Of a stretch of DNA of 64,000 nucleotides, positions 36,431 through 47,655 are shown piece by piece. The translations under genes and the position numbers were made by a program. The notes under the pieces were generated by a model, which was given only the letters and a program-made list of their open reading frames with translations, did no database searches and was not told where the DNA came from. Position 1 is the stretch's first letter, and each line of letters begins with the position of its first letter. Source of the DNA: Cytospora piceicola (lineage: Eukaryota > Ascomycota > Sordariomycetes > Diaporthales > Cytosporaceae); assembly GCA_023375675.1 (NCBI GenBank), contig JALQBC010000053.1, forward strand, positions 62,001 through 126,000. The letters run 5' to 3'.

Positions 36431-38102
36431 TTAGGCCTGCGGTGCAGGTGCAGGTGGTCCTTGGCCTCGGCCACCACGCTGGTTGCCATAGCCCTGGTAG
36501 CCACGACCATTGCCTTGGAATCCGCCGCGACCACGGCCACCGGGGCCGCCTGGTCCGCCACCTCTGGTAGCACCTTGGCGGTTGCCATTGAAGCCACGGT
36601 GCTGGTTGTTCTGACGATAGTCATTCTGACCCAGCTGACCGATCTGGCCCATCTGACCCATTTGTTGAGGCTGGGATGCCGAAGGCTGGACATGCTGGGG
36701 CAGTTGCTGTTGCGCAGGCTTCATGGGACGAGGAATGGATTCAGGATTATCGTAAACGTAGAGACTCTTGTCGATGGTAGCAGGAATAGGCTGGATCTCG
36801 ATGCCCAGGTCTTGCTCGATGTTGTAGAGGTTGAAGCGGTCCTCCCAGTTGATGAGGTTGATGGCCAAACCGAGGTGACCATACCGACCGGAACGACCAA
36901 TACGGTGAAGGTAGGTCTCAGCGTTCTTTGGGAAGTCGAAGTTGATGACGACATTGACGGCCTGGATGTCAATACCACGAGTGAGAAGATCGGAGCACAC
37001 AAGGTTGCGGCATACGCCGTTGCGGAAGTCATGGAAGACGCGGTTTCGGGCCGCTTGGGGCATCTTGGCGTGACTGTAGAAGCAGGAGTAACCGAGCTCA
37101 GTGATCTTCTTGGCGAGCAACTCGACACGGTTGGTAGAATTGCAGAAGATGATGGACTGGTTGATCTGGAGTTTGGAGAAGAGCGTGTTGAGGCAGTGCA
37201 CCTTCTGCTTCTCCTCGACGAAGGCGTAGTACTGGGTGATACCACGGAGGGTAAGCTCGTCCATCAGGTTGATCTCATGTGGCGTGGTCATGTGTTTGTC
37301 GGAAAAGTCCTTGACAGAGATGGGAAAGGTGGCGGAGAACAGCATCAGCTGGCGGTCTCTAGGGTGACGTCCGAGGATCTCCTCAATGGACCCCATGAAC
37401 TCGACCGAGAGCAGCTTATCGGCTTCGTCCATAACAAGCATAGGGCACTCGCTCAAATCTGCAACGTTCTGCCTCGCAAGATCTGCAACACGGCCTGGCG
37501 TGCCGACGAGGACGTGGACGGGCTCACTAAGACGAAGGATATCATCTCTCAGGCCAGTTCCACCGGTTGTGACCATGACATTGATGTTGAGGTGTTTTCC
37601 AAGTGTCTTGCACACATGTGATGTTTGCAGGGCCAGCTCTCGGGTGGGGGTAAGGATAAGGCATTGGATTCGAGGGACCGTGGGCTTGATTCTGTGGAGG
37701 CAAGGGATAACAAAGGCAGCGGTTTTTCCAGTTCCGTTCTTCGCTCGTGCTAATATGTCGCGACCTTGTAGCGCAACGGGAATGCTCTCTTCTTGGATAG
37801 GGGAGGGCTTGTCGAAACCAGCTTCGAAAATGCCCATCATCAAATCACGTGAAAGCTTGAAGTCCTCGAATTCGAAACCCTTGGTGTTCGTCACATCCTG
37901 CAGGAGGGGGGATGTTAGCCTGGGGATGGGGGATTGACAAATCAGAGCCACAGATGTCGGGACGTACTTCTGTTTGGTGACGGCCATCTCTCGGTGGGAG
38001 GTTCAGGCTCTGCTTCCAGTCTTCTGAGGGAGCTCCATCGGTGACATTGCTTGCTCTCAGCTGCTCCGTCAACCTATCGACAGCATTTTGTTGTTCGGAC
38101 AT
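36431..38102 (-). CDS. DHH1: DEAD-box RNA helicase DHH1 (DDX6 family)
   Basis: This ATP-dependent RNA helicase promotes mRNA decapping and translational repression in cytoplasmic P-bodies. Exon 1 is 38102-37968 and exon 2 is 37897-36431 (70-nt intron after the conserved QTE), giving 533 residues. Helicase motifs in order: Q motif PSPIQEE, motif I AKNGTGKT (97-104), Ia PTREL (129-133), TPGR, motif II DEAD (202-205), motif III SAT (233-235), and motif [10 protein letters not shown] (376-383). The core matches DHH1 at near-identity by recollection. The C-terminal tail (from about 430) is rich in Gln, Gly and Arg with RGG-type repeats, suited to RNA binding and condensate formation. I start at the ATG giving MSEQQN; an in-frame upstream ATG region reads as leader. 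Confidence 0.97.
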
Positions 38103-39351
38103 CTTGGCGGTCGACCAAGATGGGGTATTGTATGGGGGAAAAGGGGGCAAAGGTAGTATCGTTCGTGTTCAGATTCGAGTCGCGAGGGACTTGTTCGGTA
38201 GTAAAGACAACGGATGGATGAATCGATGGATCAACAATGGCGCAAAGGCGGGGCGGGGCGGGGAAGTGTCGCGTGGTGTCGGTTTTACGACGACTTGGTG
38301 AGAAGAGAGGTTGGGAGGATAATGTGGCTCGTCCCGAGTTGAGAACGATTGGGAGAGCTGGTGAGTATGGTTCGGGAAGGAAGCAGGAGGGCGTATCTTC
38401 GTCGAGATTGTTCGCCAAGGGGATGACGAGGTGGTCGAGTCGCGGAGGATGGTTTGTTGTTTTATGTTGGTGACGTGGACAAGAGTTGAGTTTGTTTGGT
38501 TCTGGGACAGCTCGAAAGGCCGGAAGCGATTTAATGTGGAAGTCGAGATGATCTTTGGTGGAAGGTACTGGTAGAAAATTGACCCTTCATAGGCTTCAGT
38601 GCGGGAATGGTAGAGTTAGGGAGGTGGGGAGGTGGGATGTAGTTGGTGAGTGATGGTTGTATTGGCTGCCTTAAAACCGGTGAAGTCTTTTCTTTTCCCT
38701 GTCGTGCTAAATGCCAGATGCCAGGGACGAAAACCCCCTAGCACGTGGCCTAAGCTGTCGATTGGCTCGGCTGCGTCCAACGCTCCACTAGAGCTGTGCC
38801 TTCCGATGCGGGGACCACTGTATCGATTGTTCTAAGATAGACAGGTAGGTACTGTACATACGGTTGTTGTTTTCCTACGCATCCTAAATTTAGACTGATG
38901 AGTGATTTGTAAACTTGTTGAGATCTTCTACACGTGCACAGTCTAATGCTTGGTTTCGCTAACATCTGGCGTCTGGAGTCACGTCGTCTCGTCATGAAGA
39001 AGCCAATGTGCCTATCTACCTAGGTTAGTACTTGAGTACCTGGGTAGGTTTATACGCCCTTGCTTGGGACCGATGGGCGTTATTCAGCCTTGCTGAGGTA
39101 AGCTCATGTGGGGTGCAATTGCGGGGACGGGTGACAGCTTTCTGGCCAATCAATAGCCTTGATCTGGGTTTTGTCACTCTCAAACTCGATCGGATTTCCC
39201 AGCTGCCGACGGCATACAGATCAGATCACTTGTGCAAGTTTCCTATCCAGCAATTCCGAACAATGACCAAGTGACCAACCCCCTCGTGGTAGACACAATG
39301 GTTTCCTTAGATCCATCCCCCTTTAATCATCTTTCTCCAGATTGAATCATA
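38103..39351. other. Divergent promoter region (DHH1 / J-protein)
   Basis: About 1.25 kb between two divergent start codons. The DHH1-proximal part is purine-rich on the + strand (pyrimidine-rich in the DHH1 sense), consistent with a long 5' leader. There is no coding sequence. A CCTAGG motif lies near 39018. Confidence 0.5.
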
Positions 39352-40239
39352 ATGCTTCTGAAAAAGTCAACTGTTGCCCTCTGCTCCAGTAGCAGCTTAT
39401 CCTCCACACTCTCCTTCCCCGCGTCCATAACGTCATCGAGCATCTCGCCATCTACGATACCAACACGACCACGTAACAAGACGGCGTCGCCTCCGAAGTC
39501 ATGGCAGTCATCACGGTACTACGCCACCGTCCGAGACGGTCCCCGTGATAACAGCGATGGCCCTCACATTCCCTGCTGGCCTGTATCGAACACTCCGACT
39601 CCGTACGAGATCTTTGACCAGGTCAAATCCGCCCCCTACAGCAAGAAGACCTTCTACCAGCTCGTGAAGCTCTACCACCCAGACCGACACCACCACACCT
39701 CTCACATAAACGGCACAATGCCCCACAACGCAAAACTCGAACGGTATCGCCTCGTCGTGGCGGCGAACGACATCCTCTCCGACCCGGCAAAACGGCGGGC
39801 CTACGACCTCTACGGCTCCGGCTGGGGCGCCCAGGGCGACATGCGGAATAACTTTCGAGAGGCCGATAAAGCATGGAGATCGCGACCCGGAAGCGCTGCC
39901 AACAACGCCACGTGGGAGGATTGGGAGCGGTGGTACGAGAAACAGGGATCTGGTGGGAAGAAGCAAGATCCAGTCTACATGTCCAACGGGATGTTTGTCG
40001 TTTCCATCGTGATATTCGTGATGATAGGAGGATGGGGCCAGGCCACGCGGGCGGGCTCTCATGGCGTGAAACTCGTCGAGATGCAGGAGAAGAAGGATAG
40101 CCGCATTGGCGAGGACATGTGGAACAGGAAGAAGGAGAAAGCGTATCTCACGAGGGAGGGTCGAGTGGATAATTTCATCAGGCAGAGGGAGGGCTGGGCA
40201 CAGGCGGCCGCCAATAACTCACACATGCCTCGGGGATGA
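39352..40239 (+). CDS. J-domain (DnaJ/Hsp40) protein, probably mitochondrial membrane-anchored
   Basis: A single-exon gene of 295 residues. Residues 1-60 are rich in Ser, Thr, Lys and Arg with almost no acidic residues, and end in RYYATV, a common mitochondrial presequence style. The J domain spans about 83-147: TPYEIFDQVK, helix II, the essential HPD (about 109-111) and a long loop with the His-rich HHHTSH, closing with DPAKRRAYDLYGSGW. A single transmembrane segment follows (about 214-232, MFVVSIVIFVMIGGW). It would stimulate an Hsp70 partner. The short insertion between helices is a feature of a fungal-specific J-protein group rather than of classical DnaJ, and the Gly/Phe and zinc-finger regions are absent. 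Confidence 0.87.
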   Translation: MLLKKSTVALCSSSSLSSTLSFPASITSSSISPSTIPTRPRNKTASPPKSWQSSRYYATVRDGPRDNSDGPHIPCWPVSNTPTPYEIFDQVKSAPYSKKTFYQLVKLYHPDRHHHTSHINGTMPHNAKLERYRLVVAANDILSDPAKRRAYDLYGSGWGAQGDMRNNFREADKAWRSRPGSAANNATWEDWERWYEKQGSGGKKQDPVYMSNGMFVVSIVIFVMIGGWGQATRAGSHGVKLVEMQEKKDSRIGEDMWNRKKEKAYLTREGRVDNFIRQREGWAQAAANNSHMPRG

Positions 40240-42892
40240 AGAGATGGTATGCATATGTATTACATGTTGACCATTGGATCTTCCAGTGTCAGTGCGTATA
40301 CACGGTATGTGGCCACGCTACTTGAGGAGCAAGGGGCTGATGTCCAGCGCTCACTGGTATACCGACCACCCGGCTAGAAGTCTAGCATGTCCCATGTCTT
40401 GAGCCTGTTGTCAGACGCATAGAGAAGGACCTGGGTCAGGTTTACTGGTGACTCCCAGGGCGCGGCAAGGAGAAAGGCCAGGACTTACCTTTTCAGGCGG
40501 ATGAAACTTGTTTGGAATGGGCAATCCCTTGAGAGACCCACAACTTATGAAGGCCGAAATTTGATAGCAGCCATGGTTTCACAGGCAAGCTATGGAATAT
40601 CCTTGGATAACAATAAACACACCACTCCTTTGCTTCGCAAATTACCAGTGGTGCCCTCTTTGATGCGACGGGCGTTTTTCCCACTGTGCACCAGTGTTGA
40701 CCAGAGCAAATGAGGCTTTTGTGTGGAAAATTGACTTTGCTGAAGTGTATGTAGGCAAAAACATAGCATCATTCATTCGGCTTGGAGCACGTATGAGCAA
40801 GTGCTCTGCAAACTTCTGACGCCGTCCTGGACGTGCTGACTCAGCATACACGATGACTAACAACGACCACCCATCAAACCAGTACTTTAAGTACCTTCTT
40901 AGTAGGTACTTATGTTCATTAGTTTGATCAACTCATGGTTTCTCTATTTCCTTTTGAACAAATATGCAGATCCTTTTCAAATACCCGGTGCATTATATAT
41001 CCATAAAATCAGAAGCCAATATGTCTATGGTGCGATCATGACACGGGGCTTCCAGCAGCCGTTGAGGTGGCGATATTCTTCCGAGTCTGTTGTGCTGCGA
41101 CATCAACCTCCCGAGCCATGGATCACCAGCGAGACTTGAATATGCCGAATCATTCTTCTTTTCCCCATTTGCGGCCACTATCAGTCTGGACGACTTGACT
41201 TTCTGCCGCGGATGACTCGAGTGTCATGATGAAGACCAAGATGCGGTTTAAGTCCCACCTTCTGGGCTTCTTTTAGGGAAAGAACCCGGCCATTTCTCAG
41301 GACTTGTATAACCTCCTCGAACAGCGACATATACGTGAGACTGGACCGGACAGACAAATGTAGATTGTCGCATCCCGCAATCTGGTGATTCCGTGGTCGA
41401 ATCTGGAAATGCCGGTGGTTCTCGCTATTTCCTATGCTACAGCTGGGGCACTCTCATCATTGCACGGCGCATTGGAGCAACAAATGCTGACTCTGTCAGA
41501 TTTTGCCATCGGTAACCACTGATATCGGGGTATGATCCGAACGCTAAGTCGTCTGGACTGATTAGTCCACCTTCATGGAAGTTGGACTTGCCCATGGATT
41601 GATTGCAGTCCGGTTTATCTACTCCTGGGTAGAGACCACTGCCCCTCGGTCCTGCGATCCGAAATTGTTTTGACGGACAGAAAGCCGTGATCTTGGCTTG
41701 GAGTACCATTTGACAGGGGCACGATTTCCCAGCTCAGTGCCTTGTTCGAGTTTCGACTTGGAACAGCTCTGGATCAGTCCAATTCATCGCCTGTGGACTG
41801 GCTTGGACAAGTGGTACTATTCAAGGTTGAAGTTCTGTCAAGGCGAAATTTCCAAACTCTACTAGCTCCATCCAGAGCCACCAGACTATAAAACGATATT
41901 GAACGCTACGTATTTAACAAGACGCCGAAAGCAACGCCGCTGCAGGGAAATCATCGGTTCGTTGTTGGTTCTTATGGAATTTGTATTCGGTTTGGCTACC
42001 ACAACAACTTCTCTAAGGCCTTCGACCTGTCAAATCCAGAGGCAGTGGTGTATTTCTGAGGAACGCTAATGCACCAACCACCGAAGTACCAGACTCGTTC
42101 CACTTGAAAGGCCCCTATGGGATCCAACCTTTCCGCCATCAAAAACGACAGACTTTCAAGGGCTGCCGGCCGAAGAGATTGACCACGAGTCTTGAGCTGT
42201 ACTCTTAACCTTCTTTGGGTGCTCTGACGTGCTTTCCACAAGTTCTTAGCGGCCTTTCGACATCTGCCACGGCCGTTTGAGGGTGTAAGAGCATTCTCAT
42301 CCTACAGAACATCACTTCTGGAGGACGGCCATCTGAAGAAGTCTCGCACCAGGCTCAAACTACATCCTTGCCTTTTTCGGCTCATCCGAAGTGCTTTCCG
42401 CAATACTTTTGTGTGGTATCAGGATCTATCGCAACTTCTGGAATTATGAAAACTTCCTCATCCTACAGACCGCCCGTCATCGAAGAATTCTAGCTGAGGA
42501 GTTTACACAACATTCTTGGACAGCATTTCTACCATATTCAATTCACCTCCAGTGCTCTCTACAGAAAGATCGTCTTCTCGTCCTAACGGTCGCCGATCAT
42601 CAAGGCTGCAGCAAGGGTTTATGGCTGAAGACCTCAGCTCCAGAATCCCTTCTTGGACAGAGTCCTACCATCCTCAACCAGTCTTCAGTGCATTCTACAG
42701 GGTTTCTTGGGTTTCCGTCCTCTGAAATACCTATCGGAAGGTGCGAAGCTGTTTCGTTTTGCAGAACTCACTCCTAAGGCATGCCAACCTGACCTCTTCA
42801 TATGCCACTTGCAGACATTCTTTTCACAGCTCAGTCTTCATCTATTTTTGCCTGGTGTCTCCAGTTCTCTCATGCGACAAAGTCTGAAAGAA
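40240..42892. other. Gene-poor spacer
   Basis: About 2.6 kb. It contains the possible terminal exons listed at 40374-40535. From about 42.2 to 42.8 kb loosely similar segments recur (versions of CATCCTACAG...CGATCATC and AGTGCTCTCTACAG), suggesting diverged tandem DNA. No complete gene is supported. Confidence 0.45.
40374..40535 (-). pseudogene. Possible 3'-terminal exons of an unrecognised gene or gene fragment
   Basis: On the minus strand a good 58-nt intron (40488-40431, gtaagt...cctgacccag) joins a reading frame ending NKFHPPEK (to 40489) to VLLYASDNRLKTWDMLDF and a stop (40374). The joined segment keeps frame and looks protein-like; YASDNRLKTWD vaguely recalls a WD40 blade. Upstream of about 40535 the frame has no ATG and meets a stop near 40585, and I could not find a convincing earlier exon. 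It may be the tail of a gene with unrecognised upstream exons, or a relic. It is convergent with the J-protein gene. Confidence 0.3.
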
Positions 42893-43146
42893 GCGCCTTC
42901 GAATTTCGTCTAACAGGAGCGCCTTCGAAACTCGTCTAACAGGAGCACCTTCGAAATTCGTCTAACAGGAGCACCTTCGAAATTCGTCTAAAAGGAGCAC
43001 CTTCGAAATTCGTCTGCAAGGAGCGCCTTCGAAATTCGTCTAAAAGGAGCACCTTCGAAATTCGTCTGCAAGGAGCGCCTTCGAAATTCGTCTGCAAGGA
43101 GCGCCTTCGAAATTCGTCTAAAAGGAGCACCTTCGAAATTCGTCTG
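42893..43146. repeat. 26-bp minisatellite, about 9.8 copies
   Basis: Tandem units of the form GCRCCTTCGAAATTCGTCTAAAAGGA (shown as pattern: core ACCTTCGAAATTCGTC). Variants alternate between GCGCC/GCACC and AACAGGA/AAAAGGA/GCAAGGA. Each unit holds the palindrome TTCGAA. There are no spacers, so it is not CRISPR-like. Confidence 0.95.
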
Positions 43147-43559
43147 GTCTTACATCTGGCTACTGACGTGGTGGGGACCTTTTATCACCTCGGCTAATGC
43201 TGGGTCTTGAACCTGCCTGAGAGAGCATCGTCTGATATTGTCGGCAGCAATCACAGACCTCAACACATCAGTCTTTCATAGTCTCAAACTCGCTGGTTTG
43301 ATATTCAGTGCTGACCGACATCCACATTGTTAAGCTATAGGGCTTTGCCTACTTACTCTACGATAACCCCTCCACATTTGACGAATTATCACAGCTATTT
43401 GCTCTGCAGCGACATCGAGACTACATATTGATCACAGATCACCTCAAGTGCTCTCTGCCAACTGATTCTGGAACTTCGACCACATTCGCTCCTACCTACT
43501 TACTGCCCGCTTTCAATTACAGTAGCTAAACATCGACGTCACCAGCGAATTGGGACAGC

Positions 43560-44727
43560 ATGGCTCCTCCAGGTCTTTTCAACATCAAAAAGGCGGTCCA
43601 GGTCGAGGACAATCATGCTCAGAAGCCTGCGAGCAAGGTCAATGACAAAGTCAACAAGCACCTCCAGAAGCCTGCTGAGGCGAAAGGCTTCCCATTCTCA
43701 AGGCTCTTCCCAGAGATTCAGCACATGGTCTGGGCCGAGGCTATGCAGAAGCCCGCTTGCCACACCTTCAAGGTCCACAAGTCGAGGGGCTATCAAGCTA
43801 CTGGATGGGAGATCCATCTTCATCCTATTCCCAAGCGATATGACCCATCGGCGTATCGTCTTTGGAAGTCGCTCTTGCACTCCACGTCGGAGGACGATAA
43901 GAAGCTGAAGAACATCAGCTTTCAGACTGGCTTCCGTCGTGCCATGGTCAATTTTCAACCCATCGAGGTGAAGATCTCAGGTCAGTACCAGCTCGCCGCC
44001 GCCATTGACGTTGGAACAGACCTGGTGATTCTGGAGTTCGAGAGAGGACCAACCTCGCCAACAATCGGCTGGTTCCTGCACTCAGACAAGGCGATGAACC
44101 TCAATACCATTCGTAACCGCATGAAACATTTCAAGCGTGTGGCGATCCACTACAAGCCTGCTCACCAGCTCGCTTCTAAGCGCAGTGGTCCTTTCGCGTG
44201 CTACTGTCCCCCTACCTACAACCTGGGATGTGGAAGATACAAGGCCTGCTACTACGAGCTGGGATGTTTCCTGGACTGCTTTGAGAACCTGGAGGAGTTC
44301 TACTTGGTGGTGGAGATGAAGGGAAAAGCGGATAATGACTGGGCCAAGCAATACAGGAGCAAGTAATCCCATGGGACTCCCTTTTGATGGGATGCGACTA
44401 ACCATGGGTACAGAGACGGTCCGCGAGAAGCGATACCATGTGGCCAAGCCTGAGGATTGGGGAGGCGGCACATTCGAGCTGTCGCACTTCTTCGACGCAA
44501 AGAACGAGTACATTCAGCATTGCCCGGTAGCCTTCTTCAACGACATCATCAACAAGGTGGGCCCGAGCCCCATCCTACGCCCAGGTGGAGCACGTGAGTT
44601 GCTGGTGAATGCCGTGAAGCTTTACCGTGGCCGGATCTACAACGAGGTCTTCAGGAACACGCAGGAGATGCGGGACAACGTCAAGTTTGGCCTGCTGCTT
44701 GAGTACCCCCTTAACGAGAAGAAGTGA
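43560..44727 (+). pseudogene. 2EXR-like protein gene, apparently frameshifted
   Basis: The first frame (43560-44366, 268 residues) has a lysine-rich start, then FPFSRLFPEIQHMVWAEAMQ at about 45-64, the signature of the fungal 2EXR family (LPxEIRxxIWxxA), and ILEFERGPTSPT near the usual position. It stops at TAA 44364-44366. Protein-like sequence continues at once in another frame (to 44727), with GLPFDGMRLTMGTE and a helical C-terminus. Rejoining needs one extra base near 44335-44372. A GT...AG intron there (44363-44413, with branch GACTAAC) is tempting but its phases do not match. So it is either a broken gene, a sequencing error, or two separate products. The function of the family is unknown. 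Confidence 0.6.
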
Positions 44728-45349
44728 GGCTCTTCTGGGACCCATGGGCAAAACCACGACGGCACGCATCCATCTACTAGGGACTGCAATTTCTGGGAAA
44801 CCCTTTAAGATCTTGCTTCATCAGAGGACGGCTGATCATGGTATCACATGGTTTCTGGGAGCATCTTTATCCCCATCAAGGCCTGGACCGAAGAAGACGG
44901 AAGGACGTACATTTTTGGGACACGGGCATTTTACCAATCTTTGGACTGCAAATCGTTGAACACTGGCCTGACTACTGAGCAAGACAATACAGCATTTCAT
45001 GGTCTTATGTGCTTCAGGAGACAACCGGTAGCATCAATATCATATTAAATTTGGACGCCCGCCCCATTTATCCCATGTATGCTTTAATTATGTTTACTTG
45101 TGGGTGCCCCCCTTGGCTGTGACAAGGGGTTTGATGATTGCCGATATGGGGCCGATATCGCCCGGGCTTCAGTGGAATTTACCGGAGATCCGGCAGCTAC
45201 CCTGCGGACCCGGGCTACCGGCACACACCTTAATTCAACGTCAAGGTCAGCATACACACCGTCTTTATAGGAAACACTGTGCTGGTTTCTTACAAGATTT
45301 CCTAGCATGAGCTATCGTCTCTTTTGTTCCTCACTACCTGGCGATTAGT
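44728..45349. other. Intergenic spacer
   Basis: About 620 bases with no supported gene; it leads to the start codon of the LrgA-LrgB-like gene at 45350. Confidence 0.5.
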
Positions 45350-47314
45350 ATGGCCGTCTTCAAGACTTCCATGGTCGACTCCACCGGCTTAATAGGGATC
45401 GCTGCTGACGGGCTGGTCGCGGTGAAGCTGGTACATATGAACCCTACCCTGCCTCTTTACCCCGGCGAAAATTGACGATGCTGAACTAACGTTACTCAAT
45501 AGGCATTTTGGAATTCCCGCGAGAAGTTATTTCGATCATGGATATTTGTCCCGATCGGCACACTCGTCATCCTCGTGGCATGCTTTGGCGTTGACACCTT
45601 CTTCAAGCATTTCTCAGTGTCGTTCCCTGCCTCTGTGGCCTGCATGCTGTTGCTCTTTGCCGGGCTGTGGATCTGCGAGCTCGTCATTGGGAATCATCAC
45701 ACGAAGTACATCGTCTCTGTCGTCGATGTCCCTGTAAGGCTCTTTCTGTCTCCTCGTGATGTCCGGGGATAGGCTCTTGGGACCGGAGATTTGGACTCGC
45801 TAACATGCCGGCCAGGCTGGCTGGTCGCTACGATGGATAAGCACGTGTTTCACACCCACCTTCGTCACACTCCCACTCAGCCCATCGATCAGTGGTGCTG
45901 AAGTTGGGAAGTTGATCGCCGTGTTTGGTGAGTGCTGCTCGCAAACTCGCTGCCGTTTACATGCTCCGTGCTAACATTGAAGCACAAAGTACTCGGGTTC
46001 ATCGTCACTTTCATTATCACGGCATACATGACGAGGGGACTGCAACTCATCAGCGGCTCACGCAAGAAAGCCCAGGCAGCACGTGCGGATGAGCTCGGTC
46101 CTCAGGAGGATGAGATTCCCATGAGCCAGACACCCCCGCCTCAAAATACTCCACCACAATCGACGGACGTGTCAGCCCACACCTCATCTATCGCCCTCAC
46201 CGATCTTGCTGCCCCCGGAAGATCTTACGAGCCGACACGTATCCAGACTGTCGCCGAGCCCGCGCCGGCCAGTCCAAGCCCAGAGCGCCCCGGAACGCCG
46301 GCGAGCCAACATTCCTTGCCTCCACAAACGCCTCCTGCGCCGCCGCGGGCCCGTCTCTGGGCAGTCGTCATACAATCGAAGCTTGACACGATAACGTACC
46401 TTGTGTTCCTCATACTCATCGGAATACCCGTCTACTACGCCAACGGCTACGCCATGCCCCTGCACCTCACCTTCACCGTACTCATGTACTTCGTCGCGCT
46501 CTCCCTGCCGCTGAAATGGCGCCAGTTCCTCCACCCCGTCATCGTCTCCGCGCTCTTCACCGTCCTGGGGATCTGGATCTTCGGGCTGATCCGCGGCAAC
46601 GGGCGCTCCCTCGACCCGATCCTGGACCAGTACACCACCGGCCTGAAGTACCTGCAGCTCTGGGAACACTCGTACGCGACGGGCCAGCTCCCCGGCGCGG
46701 GCGACGTCCTCGGCACGGTGCTGGACGCCTCCATCGTCAGCCTGGCGCTGCCCATGTACCAGTACCGGCGCGAGCTGGTCGAGCACTTCGTCGCCATCGT
46801 CGCGCCCAACGTGGTCCTGAGCATCGGCAGCCTGTACGCGTACCCGTCGCTGTGCTACGCCATCGGCATCTCGGCCCCGCGGAGCCTGGCGTTCGCGAGC
46901 AGGAGCTTGACGCTCGCGCTGGCGATCCCCGCCACGGAGAACCTGGGCGGCGATGAGAAGACCATCGCGGCGGTGGCGATCATGAGCGGGATCGTGGGGG
47001 CGCTGATTGGGAGTAGGGTACTTACGTGGTTGAAGATCCCGGAAGGTCAGTGCTGACTCTTAAATTCCGTCCTTGTTTTGTGTTTCTGTATTGTTGCGTT
47101 TGCTGACTCTTCCTCTCTGACAGATGACTACGTGACGAGGGGCGTGACGCTGGGAGCGAATTCCTCCGCGGTGGCTACAGCCCTTCTCCTCAGGACGGAC
47201 CCGCGTGCTGCGGCGCTGTCGAGCTTGTCTATGAGTCTCTTTGGAACAATCACTGTGCTGTTTACGTCTATACCACCGATTGCGAATTCGGTCAAGTCGC
47301 TTGTCGGTCTATGA
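45350..47314 (+). CDS. LrgA-LrgB-type fusion membrane protein
   Basis: Five exons: 45350-45430, 45503-45733, 45816-45927, 45990-47045 and 47124-47314, giving 556 residues with all phases matching. Residues about 28-170 form an LrgA/CidA-like set of membrane segments (for example FPASVACMLLLFAGLWICEL). A Pro/Ser/Thr-rich, probably cytosolic linker follows (about 175-280). The C-terminal half is an LrgB-like domain with several membrane segments, including PSLCYAIGISAPRSL, AIPATENLGGDEKTIAAVAI and the glycine-rich MSGIVGALIGSRVL, then GVTLGANSSAVATALLL. The bacterial LrgAB pair modulates murein hydrolases, and the plant fusion homologue (PLGG1) carries glycolate/glycerate across the plastid envelope. 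A fungal organic-acid transport role is plausible but unproven. Confidence 0.85.
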
Positions 47315-47655
47315 GTGAGAAGGGACTTTGGTCAGCAAGTTTGAGTGGCTATGGGATAAGAGGAAGGAAAATCGCCACTTCAAAAGTCTTGAATGGGCTT
47401 TGGAACTGATGGGGAGGCCCCAGATCCCTTGGATGAAAGCTACTCATGATCTCCTATCGACCTAATTCCTGAGAATTCTTGAGCGGGACTATCTCTGAAA
47501 CCATCATATAGAAGATCTGATGGAATTTTGGGGTTATTAATTTTATCCGACCTTTTGGTCTTGCAATCTTGAGTATGTGAGGAAGACCTCTACCGTACGT
47601 GTGCGATTACACTGTCCTTCATATTAGAGAATTATGGCATCCACGACGTGGAATG
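47315..47655. other. Convergent intergenic spacer
   Basis: 341 bases between the 3' ends of the LrgA-LrgB-like gene and the urea symporter gene; AT-richer than its flanks, as expected for facing terminators. No gene seen. Confidence 0.5.

Noticed and set aside
36353..37621. 422-codon open frame on the + strand
   Set aside because: It is the antisense shadow of the conserved DHH1 helicase; the protein is Val/Leu/Asp-biased with no recognisable domain.
42936..43130. 64-codon minus-strand ORF with LLLDEFRR repeats
   Set aside because: It is a by-product of the 26-bp tandem repeat (three units return to frame every 78 bases).
42893..43146. Possible CRISPR-like array
   Set aside because: The 26-bp units are directly abutting with no unique spacers, and the genome is eukaryotic; it is a minisatellite.
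44363..44413. Intron in the 2EXR-like gene (gtaatc...gactaac...tacag)
   Set aside because: Signals look good, but the donor is phase 2 and the downstream frame needs phase 1, so it does not restore the reading frame.
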